A stretch of DNA of 64,000 nt from VGBV01 sp963813725 (GCA_963813725.1 CAWFAI010000003.1:24031-88030); one strand, 5' to 3'; numbered from the stretch's first letter, positions 52,408-61,366 are shown. Notes: generated by a model from the letters alone, not told the origin. A program made the numbers and translations.

Positions 52408-52877
52408 CAGTCGCCCTCCTCGGCGCCGGCGCTGATCGGGGCGGGGTCGTGCATGCCCTCGACCACGACCCCCATCGAGCGGGCGGTGCCGGCGACGATC
52501 TTGGTGGCGGCGTCGAGGTCGTTGGCGTTCAGGTCGGGCATCTTGCGCTCGGCGATCTGGCGGGCCTGGTCGACGGTGATCGACCCGACCTTCTCGGTGT
52601 GGGGCTCGCCCGAGCCCTTGTCGATGCCCGCGGCCTCCTTGATCAGCACCGCCGCCGGGGGCGTCTTGGTGATGAAGTCGAAGCTGCGGTCCTCGTAGAC
52701 CGTGATCTCGACCGGGATGATCGTGCCGGCGTCCTGCTGGGTCTGAGCGTTGAACGCCTTGCAGAACTCCATGATGTTGACGCCGTGCTGACCCAGCGCA
52801 GGGCCGACCGGCGGCGCGGGGTTGGCCGCGCCGGCGGGGATCTGCAGCTTGATCATGGTCAGGACCTTCTTGGCCAT
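52407..52877 (-). CDS. rplK: Large ribosomal subunit protein uL11
   Basis: 156 residues. It binds the GTPase-associated region of 23S rRNA. IKLQIPAGAANPAPPVGPALGQHGVNIMEFC is diagnostic (proline-rich N-domain). The C-terminal domain ends in a short acidic stretch (SAGAEEGD). It overlaps rplA by one base and lies 42 bp after nusG. Confidence 0.98.
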   Translation of the reverse strand: MAKKVLTMIKLQIPAGAANPAPPVGPALGQHGVNIMEFCKAFNAQTQQDAGTIIPVEITVYEDRSFDFITKTPPAAVLIKEAAGIDKGSGEPHTEKVGSITVDQARQIAERKMPDLNANDLDAATKIVAGTARSMGVVVEGMHDPAPISAGAEEGD

Positions 52878-52919
52878 GGGCTCGTCAGCCTAGACCCTCG
52901 GTCATCGAATGCTCCGCCA

Positions 52920-53447
52920 TCAGATCTTCTTGACCTGGTCGTAGTTCACCTCGACCGGCGTCTCGCGGCCGAAGATCGAGACGAGCACCTTGAGCTTGGC
53001 GGCGTCCTCGTTGATCTCGGCGATCTCGCCGGAAAAGTCGGCCAGAGGGCCCGAGATCACCTTGACTGACTCGCCGATCGCGAACTGCGCGCGGGTGCGG
53101 GGGCGCTCGGCGGCCTCTCGGTGCATGAGGCGGTCGACCTCCACCTTCGAGAGGGGAATCGGGTTGTTGCGGGAGCCGACGAAGCCGGTGACCCCCGGCG
53201 TGTTCTTGACCAGGTTCCAGGCCTCTCCGTCCGGCTTCAGCTCCATGTTGACCAGCACGTAGCCGGGCATCGTCCGCTTCTCGGTCTGGACCTTCTGGCC
53301 GTCCTTCATCTCGGAAACCTGCTCGGTCGGCACGACGACCTGGCGCACGTTGCGCTCCTGGCCCATCGTGTGGACCCGGTGCTCGAGGTTCTGCTTGACC
53401 TTGTTCTCGTGCCCGGAATAGGTGTTGATCACGTACCAGCGAAACAT
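52920..53447 (-). CDS. nusG: Transcription termination/antitermination factor NusG
   Basis: 175 residues. NGN domain (MFRWYVINTYSGHENKVKQNL ... MPGYVLVNM) contacts RNAP; the C-terminal KOW domain (GESVKVISGPLADFSGEIAEI) binds uS10 or Rho. There is no long acidic N-terminal extension of the kind common in Streptomyces NusG. It lies 21 bp after secE. Confidence 0.97.
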   Translation of the reverse strand: MFRWYVINTYSGHENKVKQNLEHRVHTMGQERNVRQVVVPTEQVSEMKDGQKVQTEKRTMPGYVLVNMELKPDGEAWNLVKNTPGVTGFVGSRNNPIPLSKVEVDRLMHREAAERPRTRAQFAIGESVKVISGPLADFSGEIAEINEDAAKLKVLVSIFGRETPVEVNYDQVKKI

Positions 53448-53468
53448 TTGTCGTCCTCGGTTCGGGGG

Positions 53469-54158
53469 CTAGAGGAGCTGCTTGATCAGCCAGTTGAAGA
53501 TGCCGTCCAGCGCGCCCAGGTAGGCCGCCATGATCGCGACGAAGATGATCGTCACGGCCGAGGCCTGGACCAGGGTGTCGCGGTCGGGCCACTGGACCTT
53601 CTTCAGCTCGGCCCAGCAGGAGGCGAAGAAGCCGAAGACGCCGCCTCGGCGCTTCTCGGTCTTCTCGGCCTGCTGTGATCGCTGGGCCTTCTGGAGCGCG
53701 CGCTCGTGCTCCTGCTTGCGCTCCTGTTTCTCGCGCTTCTTGCGCGCCCGGCGCTCCTCGCGGGTCTCGCGGGGCTGCTCCGGCGGCGCGTCGGCGGGGG
53801 CGCCCACGTCCGCGCGGGAGGGGGCGGGAGCCTCGGGAGGCTCAGTCAGCTCGGGCTCGGGCTCGACGGGCGCCGGGGCGACCGGCTCGGGGGTGACCCC
53901 CGGGACGGCGGCCCTGGCCTGCGTCGGGCCCTCGGCCTCGTCAGGGGTGGTGCGCTCGCCGTAGTCCTCGGGGCGAGCGCCGGTCCGCATCACGGCCTCG
54001 GCTTCGGCCACCTCGCCCGAGACCGGCGCCTGGGTGTCCTGCTGCGCGCGGGCCTCGCTGTCGCGCTCGGCGCCGTCGCCACCCGTCTTGCGCTCGCGCT
54101 CGAGCTGCGCCTCGCGGCGTCGCTTCTCGGCCTTTCGCTGTGCCCTGGTCTTCGCCAT
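53469..54158 (-). CDS. secE: Preprotein translocase subunit SecE with long N-terminal extension
   Basis: 229 residues against about 60-120 usually. The functional SecE part is the last 60 residues (FFASCWAELKKVQWPDRDTLVQ, then the single membrane helix SAVTIIFVAIMAAYLGALDGIFNWL). Residues 1-165 are charged and low complexity: a basic start (RAQRKAEKRRREAQLERERK), a Pro/Glu/Ala-rich middle and a basic KKREKQERKQEHERALQKAQ segment just before the core. It lies 20 bp after rpmG. Confidence 0.95.
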   Translation of the reverse strand: MAKTRAQRKAEKRRREAQLERERKTGGDGAERDSEARAQQDTQAPVSGEVAEAEAVMRTGARPEDYGERTTPDEAEGPTQARAAVPGVTPEPVAPAPVEPEPELTEPPEAPAPSRADVGAPADAPPEQPRETREERRARKKREKQERKQEHERALQKAQRSQQAEKTEKRRGGVFGFFASCWAELKKVQWPDRDTLVQASAVTIIFVAIMAAYLGALDGIFNWLIKQLL

Positions 54159-54178
54159 CGGCTAGCCGTCCCGCCCGG

Positions 54179-54340
54179 TCAGCGGGTTTCCTTGTGGGAC
54201 GTGTGGCGCCCGCACCAGCGGCAGTACTTGCGCATCTCGATCCGGTCCGGCGAGTTCCGCCGCGACTTGTTCGTCTCGTAGTTGCGTCGCTTGCACTCCT
54301 CGCAGGCGAGCGTCACACCGATTCGCACATCTGAGGCCAT
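54179..54340 (-). CDS. rpmG: Large ribosomal subunit protein bL33, zinc-binding form
   Basis: 53 residues from ATG 54340 (GAGGAGAA ribosome binding site). Zinc ribbon CEEC ... CRWC with conserved NYETNKSRRNSPDR between. It is the first gene of the rpmG-secE-nusG-rplK-rplA operon; the promoter should lie in 54341-54393, just after the upstream terminator. Confidence 0.97.
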   Translation of the reverse strand: MASDVRIGVTLACEECKRRNYETNKSRRNSPDRIEMRKYCRWCGRHTSHKETR

Positions 54341-54393
54341 TTCTCCTCTGATTCTGAAGTCGGGCGTCGGGCGGTCGAAGTGAGGCCCGACGT

Positions 54394-54414
54394 AAAAAAC
54401 CCCCGGCCCGGAGG
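54394..54414 (-). terminator. Rho-independent terminator upstream of rpmG
   Basis: On the minus strand CCTCC, loop GGGCC, GGGGG followed by six T. It probably ends the collagen-like gene's transcript and insulates the rpmG operon. Confidence 0.65.
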
Positions 54415-54448
54415 ACGAGGTGCGCCAAGAATAGCGCCCCCACAACGA

Positions 54449-54474
54449 GCCGGGCCCCCGATCGGGGGCCCGGC
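54449..54474. repeat. 26-bp perfect palindrome
   Basis: GCCGGGCCCCCGA followed by its exact reverse complement, centred on GATC. There is no T run on either strand. It lies in the 222-bp spacer between rpmG and the collagen-like gene and resembles the hairpin after tuf. Confidence 0.85.
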
Positions 54475-54562
54475 GGTGCTGCCTGGAGCTGCTCTCAGCT
54501 CACTTCTTCTTTTTCTTGTGAAGCGGGAGGCCGCCTGCCCGACGGCCTCCCCCCACCATGCG

Positions 54563-55411
54563 TTACGACCCGAACTGGTAGGTCGTCTCGTTGATCTCCC
54601 ACTCGCGCAGCAGCCGGCGAGATTCGTGCCGGCGGTGAAGCCCATCCGACGGTAGATGCCCGAGACCACTTCGATCTCCGTGGTCTGCCTGGATCGGCGA
54701 GTACGGCGCACCGTTCACCCCGTAGGGCGAGGGCGTCCCGGTGCCTGTGCACCCGGAGCGTCAGTCGAGGTCGAGCCAGGAACCGTCCGAGTCGTCGTCG
54801 TAGCGCCACAGCCCGACGTTGCGACCCACGTGTGGAACTGACCCTGACGATGTCAGGGTCGCGGCTGCGTGTTCGGCGAGAAGATCGCGTCGTGCGTATC
54901 GCCCTCGAGGAAGATCCGCAGGTACGGAACGCCGACCCCACCTGTGTCCTTGTCCGCCGTGTACCTGGCGGTGAACACCAGGCTCTCCACTGCGTTCAGC
55001 GGCTGTCCGTTCAGCCCGCTGTAGAGCACCGAGCCGTAACTCGCGCCATCTGCGAACAAGCCCACCGTCCGCGTAGGGCCCAAACTCGATGCCGTCCGGG
55101 GTCATGCTGACCGAAGCGTTCGTCGCCTCGAAGCCGTTGCTCGGCAGCGAGGTGACCTTCGTGGCGCCAGGGTCACCTGGGTCACCGGGGTCGCCCGGAC
55201 CGCCGGGGTTGCCGGGGTTCCCCGGCTTCCCGTGCTTGATCGCCACGCACTTGCCCTTCTTGTTGCGCTTGCGCTTGCCCTTGCACTTCTGCTTCTTCTT
55301 CGCGGCCTTTGCCACGGTCGTGTCAGCCGTCGATGCCGACACCGACTCGCCGAGAACTCCGACGATCAGCGCCACCACCGCGACCATCACGATGCTCAAT
55401 CGCGTTTTCAT
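54563..55411 (-). CDS. Secreted protein with short collagen-like Gly-X-Y tract, many frame changes
   Basis: About 280 codons reconstructed. ATG 55411 follows AAAGGGA. A signal peptide (LSIVMVAVVALIVGVLGESVSA) leads to a Lys-rich segment (KKKQKCKGKRKRNKKGKC) and seven Gly-X-Y triplets (GKPGNPGNPGGPGDPGDPGD), then a beta-rich domain: TVGLFADGASYGSVLYSGLN, VESLVFTARYTADKDTGGVG, YLRIFLEGDTHDAIFSPNTQ, QFHTWVATSG, WRYDDDSDGSWLDLD, VVSGIYRRMGFTAGTNLA, LLREWEINETTYQFGS. Each block is in a different frame, about six changes in all. Small Gly-X-Y proteins of this type occur in actinobacteria; the function is unknown. Confidence 0.6.
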
Positions 55412-55430
55412 GCTTTCCCTTTCATAGTTT

Positions 55431-55495
55431 CCACGTTTGATGTTGTATGATCTTGATTGTGAATACACAAGCAGACATAAAGGTTTCAAACGTGG
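55431..55495. promoter_or_regulatory. AT-rich divergent promoter region with inverted repeat
   Basis: This is the most AT-rich stretch of the window. CCACGTTTGA at 55431-55440 is the reverse complement of TCAAACGTGG at 55486-55495. Between the arms, plus-strand TTGATT, 17 bp, CATAAA and minus-strand TTGTGT, 17 bp, TACAAC are promoter-like. The pair of arms may be an operator for the adjacent DNA-binding protein. Confidence 0.45.
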
Positions 55496-55585
55496 ATACG
55501 AAACGCATAGAAGCGCGGACCTCGCCGGCCACCGCGCTCATCTCGCGCCGGTCGGATGGGACTGCGGGCATGAAGGCCGAGGAGG

Positions 55586-55891
55586 TTGCCGCGTCCCCTG
55601 CTGCCCTGGCTGGGGCGCGCCTGTCGCCAGGCGCGGGAGGAGCGCAGCGTCGTGCAGGTCAAGATCGCGGCGGCGATCGAGGTAAACCAGGCGACGATCG
55701 CGCGCTTTGAGGACGGCATCTCCTGGCCGCGCAAGCCCGAGGAGGTGCTGATGGCCTATGCGGGCGAGCTCGAGATGGACGTGCGGCTGCTCTGGCTTCA
55801 CGCCTTCGTGCTCTGGCTCGAGCACGACCCGGTCTTGGACGAGGGGAGCCAGGAGGAGATTCGGGCCGCGCTCAAGCGGCTGCGGATCTAG
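55586..55891 (+). CDS. XRE-like helix-turn-helix DNA-binding protein
   Basis: About 101 residues. Helix-turn-helix core LGRACRQAREERSVVQVKIA, then AAIEVNQATIARFEDGISWP (recognition helix VNQATIARFE), followed by a Leu/Trp-rich helical C-terminus (LLWLHAFVLWLEHDP) and RAALKRLRI. The start is uncertain: TTG 55586 has poor spacing from GAGGAGG, and ATG 55571 in another frame would need an indel. It probably regulates the divergent collagen-like gene. Confidence 0.6.
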   Translation: MPRPLLPWLGRACRQAREERSVVQVKIAAAIEVNQATIARFEDGISWPRKPEEVLMAYAGELEMDVRLLWLHAFVLWLEHDPVLDEGSQEEIRAALKRLRI

Positions 55892-55984
55892 GGCGGGCAC
55901 CGCGCTCGCCCGCGCGGAGCCCAGCGGTCCCTTCTTGCCCCAAGAGCGCCACGGCGAGATCAACAGCTGCCCCTTCATCGGTGG

Positions 55985-56110
55985 TCCTCCGGCACAGAGC
56001 CGGTAAGCCGGATTGAGGCAATCCCTGCCCGGGCGGAAGTCCTACCGCCGTTACCCCCCAAGGGCTCAGGCGGAACGATCGGCAAGCTAACAGGCTGACC
56101 CGGCCTGTGC
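55985..56110 (-). ncRNA. Candidate structured RNA, class unresolved
   Basis: Minus-strand sequence between the acyl-CoA dehydrogenase stop and the DNA-binding gene folds by eye into a closed multibranch structure. Distal pairings: CACAG..CCGG with CCGG..CTGTG and GGTCAGCC with GGCTTACC. Internal hairpins: GGCGG/CCGCC, GGATTG/CAATCC and CCGCC/GGCGG. It contains AATCCGGCTTAC, which resembles the 3' end of bacterial RNase P RNA, but the other RNase P core elements are absent at this length. No protein-like frame is seen here. Confidence 0.4.
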
Positions 56111-56121
56111 GCCGGTACCCG

Positions 56122-57264
56122 CTAGAGGCCGAGCGTCTTCGCGATGATGCCGCGCTGGATCTCGGAGGTGCCCCCGTAGATCGTGGAGACGAGGGTGGCG
56201 CGCACGAGGCGCTCCATGTCGTACTCGGAGGAGTAGCCGTAGCCGCCCATCATCTGCATGCCGGCCAGCGCGACCTTCTGGGCGGTCTCGGTGACCTTCA
56301 GCTTCACCATCGAGGACTCCTTGGGCAGGACGCCGTCGGGGTCCTCGTCGGTCAGGGAGGCGACCCAGTGGGTCATCAGGCGTGCGGCCTGCAGCTCGGT
56401 GGCGAGGTCGGCGAAGCGGTGCTGGAGCGCCTGGAAGCTGCCGATCGGGCGGCCGAACTGCTTGCGCTCCTTGGCGTATGCGAGGGCGTCGTCGAAGGCG
56501 CGCTGGCCGATGCCGAGCATGATCGCCGAGAGGATCAGCCGTTCGACGTTGAGCCCGGCCATCAGCTGCATCCAGGCCCGGTCCTGCTCGCCCAGGAGCT
56601 GCTCGGCGGGGACCTCGCAGTCGTTGAAGTAGACGGTGTTGGTCTCGCGTCCGCCCATCGTCTCGATCGGGGTCATCTCCATCCCCTCGGTGTCCCTGGG
56701 TACGAAGATCATCGAGAGGCCCTCGTGCTTCGACTCGCCCTTGGTGGTGCGGCAGACGACCAGCACGTGGTCGGCGATGTGGGCGTTGGAGATGAACACC
56801 TTCTGCCCGTTGATGACGTAGCCGCCGTTCGATCGCTCGGCCTTGGTGGAGAGGTTTCCGACGTCCGAGCCGGCCTCGGGCTCGGTCATCGCGATCGCCT
56901 CGACCGAGCCCTTGGCGATGTTGCCGAGGATCCGGTCCTTTTGCTCGGAGGTGCCGAAGCGCTGGGTGGCGCCGGCGACGATCAGGGTGGTGCCGTAGCC
57001 GCCGATCGGGGCCATGCCGCGGGAGGTCTCCTCCATGAACAGGCAGGCGTCGAGGTAGCTGCCCCCCGAGCCGCCGTGCTCCTCGGGGATGGTGAGCCCG
57101 AGCCAGCCGAGCTCGGCCATCTTCTCGTAGAGATCCTGGTTGTGGTGGATCGTGTGGTTCTCGGTCAGCGCCTCGCGCTTCTCGGCGGTGCCGGCCTCGC
57201 GCTCGCAGAAGTCGCGGAGCGAGGCGACGAAGTCGTTCTGCTCGTCGCTGAGCTTGAAGTCCAC
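56122..57264 (-). CDS. Acyl-CoA dehydrogenase
   Basis: 380 residues. FAD-dependent alpha,beta-dehydrogenation of an acyl-CoA. Motifs: N-terminal helical domain (FKLSDEQNDFVASLRDF), beta-domain AIAMTEPEAGSDVGNLSTKAE, and C-terminal catalytic-base region STIYGGTSEIQRGIIAKTLGL with Glu about 14 residues from the end. Chain specificity is not readable. It stands alone between phoD and the RNA candidate; no electron-transfer flavoprotein genes are nearby. Confidence 0.92.
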   Translation of the reverse strand: MDFKLSDEQNDFVASLRDFCEREAGTAEKREALTENHTIHHNQDLYEKMAELGWLGLTIPEEHGGSGGSYLDACLFMEETSRGMAPIGGYGTTLIVAGATQRFGTSEQKDRILGNIAKGSVEAIAMTEPEAGSDVGNLSTKAERSNGGYVINGQKVFISNAHIADHVLVVCRTTKGESKHEGLSMIFVPRDTEGMEMTPIETMGGRETNTVYFNDCEVPAEQLLGEQDRAWMQLMAGLNVERLILSAIMLGIGQRAFDDALAYAKERKQFGRPIGSFQALQHRFADLATELQAARLMTHWVASLTDEDPDGVLPKESSMVKLKVTETAQKVALAGMQMMGGYGYSSEYDMERLVRATLVSTIYGGTSEIQRGIIAKTLGL

Positions 57265-57274
57265 CCGCGGCAGG

Positions 57275-58894
57275 CTAGGCGAGCTGCTGGACTGTGGTCG
57301 AGCCGCTGTCGACCTTGAACTTGGCCAGGGTCGAGACCACGCCTCCGTTGCGCTCGGTGATCGTGCTCGGCGCCTTGAAGGTGCAGGTGACGTCCTTGGG
57401 CCGCACCTCGAGCACGCCGTAACCGCGGCTGGCGAACTCGGCGAACTTCCAGTGCGGGTTGTTCGCCTTCACCGTCTCGAGGAAGCCGGGGGTGAGGCCG
57501 GTCTCCTCGGGGAGGCCGGGGGAGCTGGCGGAGCCGCCGACGAACTCGGTCATCGCCGGGGTGCCGTCGGACTTGCCGCTGTTGGTGACGGTGCCGGCGA
57601 AGAAGTTGTGGATGTCGCCGGTGATGCCGACCACGTCCTTGATCCCGTGGTGGGTGATGTGGTTCATCAGCTCCCGGCGCTCGGCCTTGTAGCCGTCCCA
57701 CTCGTCGACTGATCGCGTCGGTGGTGTCGGTGATCTCGAAGTTCATCAGCATCACCTGGTTGCCCCACACCTTCCAGTTGGCGGGGGAGGCGTTGCAGGG
57801 TGCGCTTCCACCAGTCCTTCTGGGCGGCGCCGAGCAGTCCGCGGGGGTCGTCGGCCTCGGGGCAGGGGGTGACGATGCCGTCGCCGCAGGGCTGGATATC
57901 GCGGTACTGGCGCTCGTCGGTGAGGATCAGGTCGACGAGCTTGCCGAGGCGATAGTCCTCGTAGATGCGGTCGCGCTCGCCCTTGAAGCGGGTGCGCGGA
58001 TGGAAGTTGAAGAAGGCCTTGTAGCCGTTGGCGCGCCGCTCCAGGTAGGGGACGCGGCGGGGGAAGCCGTTGTTGGTCTGGCCGGGCGTCGTGCTGGGGC
58101 TCTCGTTGGCGCCGGCGTTGTTGTTCTCTGACTCGTGGTCGTCCCAGATCGCGATGAAGGGGTGGGCGGCGTGCATCGCCTTCAGGTCGGGATCGCTCTT
58201 GTAGACGTGGTACTTCTGGCGGAACTCGTCGATGAACTGCGCGTCGCTGTCGCCGTTGCGTCCGACCGACTCGTCGCGGACCTTGCGGTCCTCGTACTGG
58301 TTGGACTCGTAGATGTAGTCGCCCAGGCAGACGACGACGTCGACGTCGCGCTCGTTGGCGATCGCGCGCTGCGCGTTGTAGTAGCCGTTCTGGTAGTTCT
58401 GGCAGGAGTAGAAGACGATCTTGATCGGGGTCTTCGAGTCCTTCGGGGGGGCGGTGCGGAAGCGGCCGATCGGCGGAGTTGGAGTTGCCGGTGACGAAGC
58501 GGTAGAAGTACTGCTCGGCCGGGTCGAGGCCGCGGACCTTGGTCTTGGCGGTGTGGCCGCGATCGGCGCGGGCGATGACGTCCTTCTCGAGCACGACGTT
58601 GCCGAACTTGCGGTCCTTTGCGACGAGCAGGCGGAGGCGCTCGTTGCCCTTGGCGTTGCCGAGATGGGTCCAGAGGACGATCCCGCGCGGGCGCGGGAAC
58701 CCGGAGGCGACGCCGAGCTTGAAGGTGCCGTCCTTGGCGAAGGGCACGGCGCGCGCGCGAGCGCGGGCGGCGTAGTTGAGGGGAGCCGAGACGGCGGCGC
58801 CGGTGGCCAGCGCCCCGATCAGGAAGCTGCGCCGGCCGAGGGTGTGCGAGCCGTCAAGCGACTCGAGGTCGACGGCGTCCGACTCGAAATCCAT
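57275..58894 (-). CDS. phoD: PhoD-family alkaline phosphatase, Tat-exported, three frame changes
   Basis: About 540 codons. N-terminus has a twin-arginine signal (LGRRSFLIGALATGAAVSAP). The N-domain KLGVASGFPRPRGIVLWTHL is followed by the metallophosphatase core: VVCLGDYIYESNQYEDR, HPFIAIWDDHESENNNAG, DLILTDERQYRD, and VVGITGDIHNFFAGTV near the C-terminus. Frame changes near 58475, 57798 and 57715 split it. Family members are calcium/iron phosphodi- and monoesterases active outside the membrane, usually phosphate-regulated. The gene ends 10 bp before the acyl-CoA dehydrogenase start region. Confidence 0.88.
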
Positions 58895-59042
58895 TGCTCT
58901 CCTCCTTCAGGGCGTCTGCCCCCTGCTTATGCAGACGCGCGTGGCCGCGCTCTTCTTATCACGGGGCGCCGCGAGGCGCTAGGGCAATAACCCTCGGCCT
59001 GACGGATCGGATCGGTCGCGGCGCTCGCGAAAAGTCGGTGCT

Positions 59043-59447
59043 TCAGCGGAGCTCGGTGCCCTCGAGCTCTTCGCGGATGGTCTCGATGACGCCGTCCAGG
59101 CTGTCCTCGGTGACGTCGAGGATGACGATGGCCGAGACGAAGGCGATCAGGGCCAGCGAGGAGAGGAGGGCGCCGAGGATGCCGCTGGCCCGTCCGATGC
59201 GGGCGAGGGCGCGGTGGGCGTCGCTGCGGCCCTGGTCGATCCTGCGGACGCCGATGCCGCCGAGGACGATGGCCGCGATCGCGCAGGGGAGGGAGACGAA
59301 GAAGGCCGCGCCTGTGCTGAAGAGGAGCAGGGCGATGGAGAGGGGGCCCAGGAAGACCGCGGCGAGGGCCGGGACGTTGTCGTCGTCGTGGGGGCGAGGG
59401 GCGAGCCGGCGGGGGGCGGGCCCGCGCCCCGGTGGGCGGCCGCTCAT
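59043..59447 (-). CDS. DUF4190-like two-helix membrane protein
   Basis: 134 residues. A Pro/Arg-rich cytoplasmic start, then two hydrophobic segments (ALAAVFLGPLSIALLLFSTGAAFFVSLPCAIAAIVLGG region and GILGALLSSLALIAFVSAIVIL) flanking GIGVRRIDQGRSDAHRALARIGR, the layout of DUF4190 proteins. A short acidic C-terminus (EELEGTEL) follows. Function is unknown. It starts 5 bp past the tRNA-Thr 3' end. Confidence 0.65.
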   Translation of the reverse strand: MSGRPPGRGPAPRRLAPRPHDDDNVPALAAVFLGPLSIALLLFSTGAAFFVSLPCAIAAIVLGGIGVRRIDQGRSDAHRALARIGRASGILGALLSSLALIAFVSAIVILDVTEDSLDGVIETIREELEGTELR

Positions 59448-59451
59448 CGGA

Positions 59452-59524
<73 letters not shown>

Positions 59525-59665
59525 GGGGGAATCACTGTAGCGAGAGGGGTTGGCTCAGCGAGGGCGGCGCGAATTGGCTTACCTGACGGTGGACGAGACC
59601 CGAGGCTTTCGGGGTGAGGCCGACCGAGGGCTCACTGGTCCCTTCTACAATCGCCCAGCCCCAGC

Positions 59666-59748
59666 GGGGGAGCGCCGGAGCTGGAGAGCCGGGCTGGACT
59701 GTAAATCCAGTGCCTCAGGCTGAGTGGGTTCGAATCCCACCTCCCCCA
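59666..59748 (+). tRNA. tRNA-Tyr (GTA anticodon)
   Basis: 83-nt class II tRNA with a long variable arm. Acceptor GGGGGAG/CTCCCCC, anticodon stem CTGGA/TCCAG with loop CTGTAAA (anticodon GTA), T arm GTGGG-TTCGAAT-CCCAC, discriminator A, no encoded CCA. It is divergent from tRNA-Thr. The next 312 bp (59749-60060) contain GC dyads (e.g. 59918-59934, and a 14-bp palindrome at 60003-60016) but no gene I can support. Confidence 0.96.
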
Positions 59749-60060
59749 CTGTGCCGCCCCCTGTTGCGGCAACGCTCGCGGCCGCTCGGAGTCCAAGAGG
59801 TCGCGAGCGATGACGTCGCCGCCGTCACATCACCGAATGAGTGAGGCCGGCTGGGCCCGAACGCCTCGCCCTCGTTTACGTCCGTGTCGAGGGTTGGTCT
59901 TTCAAACCCTGGCAGGAACCGGATCGGGTCCGGTGTAAAGCTGCCGGGATCCGGGACCCAGCCGGCCCCGCGTTCGCCAAAACGCTCTGGGTGCCTTGAT
60001 CGCCGCTCGCGAGCGGGTCTAAACCCTTTTCCCGGCCAAGTTCCCGCTATTTGGGGCGAG

Positions 60061-61194
60061 TCAGGCGTCCGCGCGCAGCCGCTGCGCGTCGGGCAGCGCC
60101 TTCAGCTTCTTCAGCGTGCTCGTCTCGATCTGGCGGATCCGCTCACGGGTGACCCCGAACGCACGGCCGACCTCCTCGAGCGTCATCGCCTGGCGCCCGC
60201 CGATGCCGTACCGCAACTCGAGCAACTGGCGCTCCCGCAGCGGCAGCGTGTCCAGCACCCTCTCCACATCCTCGCGCTGGAGGTTGTCGGCGGCCTCCTC
60301 GTAGGGCTCCGGCGCACCCGGATCGGCCACGAAGTCCCCCAGCTCCGAATCCTCCTCATCCCCCACCGGCTTCTCCAGCGACACCGGCACCTGGCTCACC
60401 CGCATCACGTGCCGCACGTCCTGCACCGACCAGCGCAGCTCGGCCGCGACCTCCTCCACCTCGGGCTCCCGCCCCAGCCGCTGGATCAGCTGCCGTTCGG
60501 TGTGGCCCACCCGGTTCAGCTTCTCGACCATGTGGACCGGAATCCGGATCGTCCGCGACTTGTCGGCCAGCGCGCGCGTCACCGCCTGGCGGATCCACCA
60601 GGTCGCGTACGTCGAGAACTTGTAACCCCGGCGGTAGTCGAACTTCTCCACCCCGCGGATCAGCCCCAGCGACCCCTCCTGGATCAGGTCGAGGAAGCTC
60701 AGCCCCCGCCCCAGATACCCCTTCGCGATCGATACCACCAGCCGCAGGTTCGCCTCCACCATGTGCCGCTTCGCCAGCATGTCCCCCCGCTCGATCCTCT
60801 TCGCCAGCTCGACCTCCTGCTCGGCCGTGAGCAGCTCCACCGTGCCGATCGCGCGCAGATACAACCGCAGCGAATCCAGGCTCGGCTCCACCGTCAGGTC
60901 GAGCTCCTGCTTGCGGCGGCCGTCCGCGTTCTGCCCCGCCTCGGCCCCCTGCTTCGCCTCCTTGTACGCCGTCACGCCGTCCGCGGCGATCACGTCCACC
61001 CCGTTCTCGACCAAGAACGAGTGCAGGTCCGACACCTGCTCCTTGGTCACGTCCACCTCCTCCAACGTGGACGCGATCTCCTCGAAGGTCAGATAGCCCC
61101 GATCGGTGGCGTCGGCGATCAGGCGGCGCAGGTCGTCGTTGTCCGCGAACGGCTGCTCACCCGAAGCGACAACTGGCTGGCGACTGCTCGCCAA
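60061..61194 (-). CDS. RNA polymerase sigma factor, primary (RpoD/HrdB-like)
   Basis: 377 residues from TTG 61194, chosen because AAGGAGAGG precedes it; the ATG at 61287 lacks such a site. Region 1.1-like start (DLRRLIADATDRGYLTFEEI), region 1.2 DSLRLYLRAIGTVELLTAEQE, region 2 GLSFLDLIQEGSLGLIRGVEKFDYRRGYKFSTYATWWIRQA, region 3, and region 4.2 TLEEVGRAFGVTRERIRQIE are all present. This is the group 1/2 sigma-70 layout; a housekeeping role is likely but other copies may exist. It is divergent from the FolE2/MptA gene. Confidence 0.93.
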   Translation of the reverse strand: MASSRQPVVASGEQPFADNDDLRRLIADATDRGYLTFEEIASTLEEVDVTKEQVSDLHSFLVENGVDVIAADGVTAYKEAKQGAEAGQNADGRRKQELDLTVEPSLDSLRLYLRAIGTVELLTAEQEVELAKRIERGDMLAKRHMVEANLRLVVSIAKGYLGRGLSFLDLIQEGSLGLIRGVEKFDYRRGYKFSTYATWWIRQAVTRALADKSRTIRIPVHMVEKLNRVGHTERQLIQRLGREPEVEEVAAELRWSVQDVRHVMRVSQVPVSLEKPVGDEEDSELGDFVADPGAPEPYEEAADNLQREDVERVLDTLPLRERQLLELRYGIGGRQAMTLEEVGRAFGVTRERIRQIETSTLKKLKALPDAQRLRADA

Positions 61195-61366
61195 ATCCCT
61201 CTCCTTCCTCCCAACCCGCCGAAGGGCATGCTCCAAGCCCAAGAACGCGCGCAGTATATGTACGAACCGGGTGGGGAGCGCACCCACTATTCACCGTTTC
61301 GGCGGGGCGACCCGGACGCTCCGCCGTCCGCCCCGCCCCACCCGGTTACCCTCTGTGGCCAGCGCA

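Noticed and set aside
55985..56110. Full RNase P RNA gene
   Set aside because: Only the 3'-like motif matches; the length and the missing GAGGAAAGUCC-type core argue against it.
59749..60060. Additional tRNA or small RNA between tRNA-Tyr and the sigma factor
   Set aside because: Several GC dyads but no cloverleaf, no TTCGA-type T arm and no coding signal.
61195..61287. Upstream ATG start for the sigma factor
   Set aside because: No ribosome binding site; the extra 31 residues (starting MGALPTRFVHILRAF) look non-conserved, whereas TTG 61194 has a strong AAGGAGAGG.
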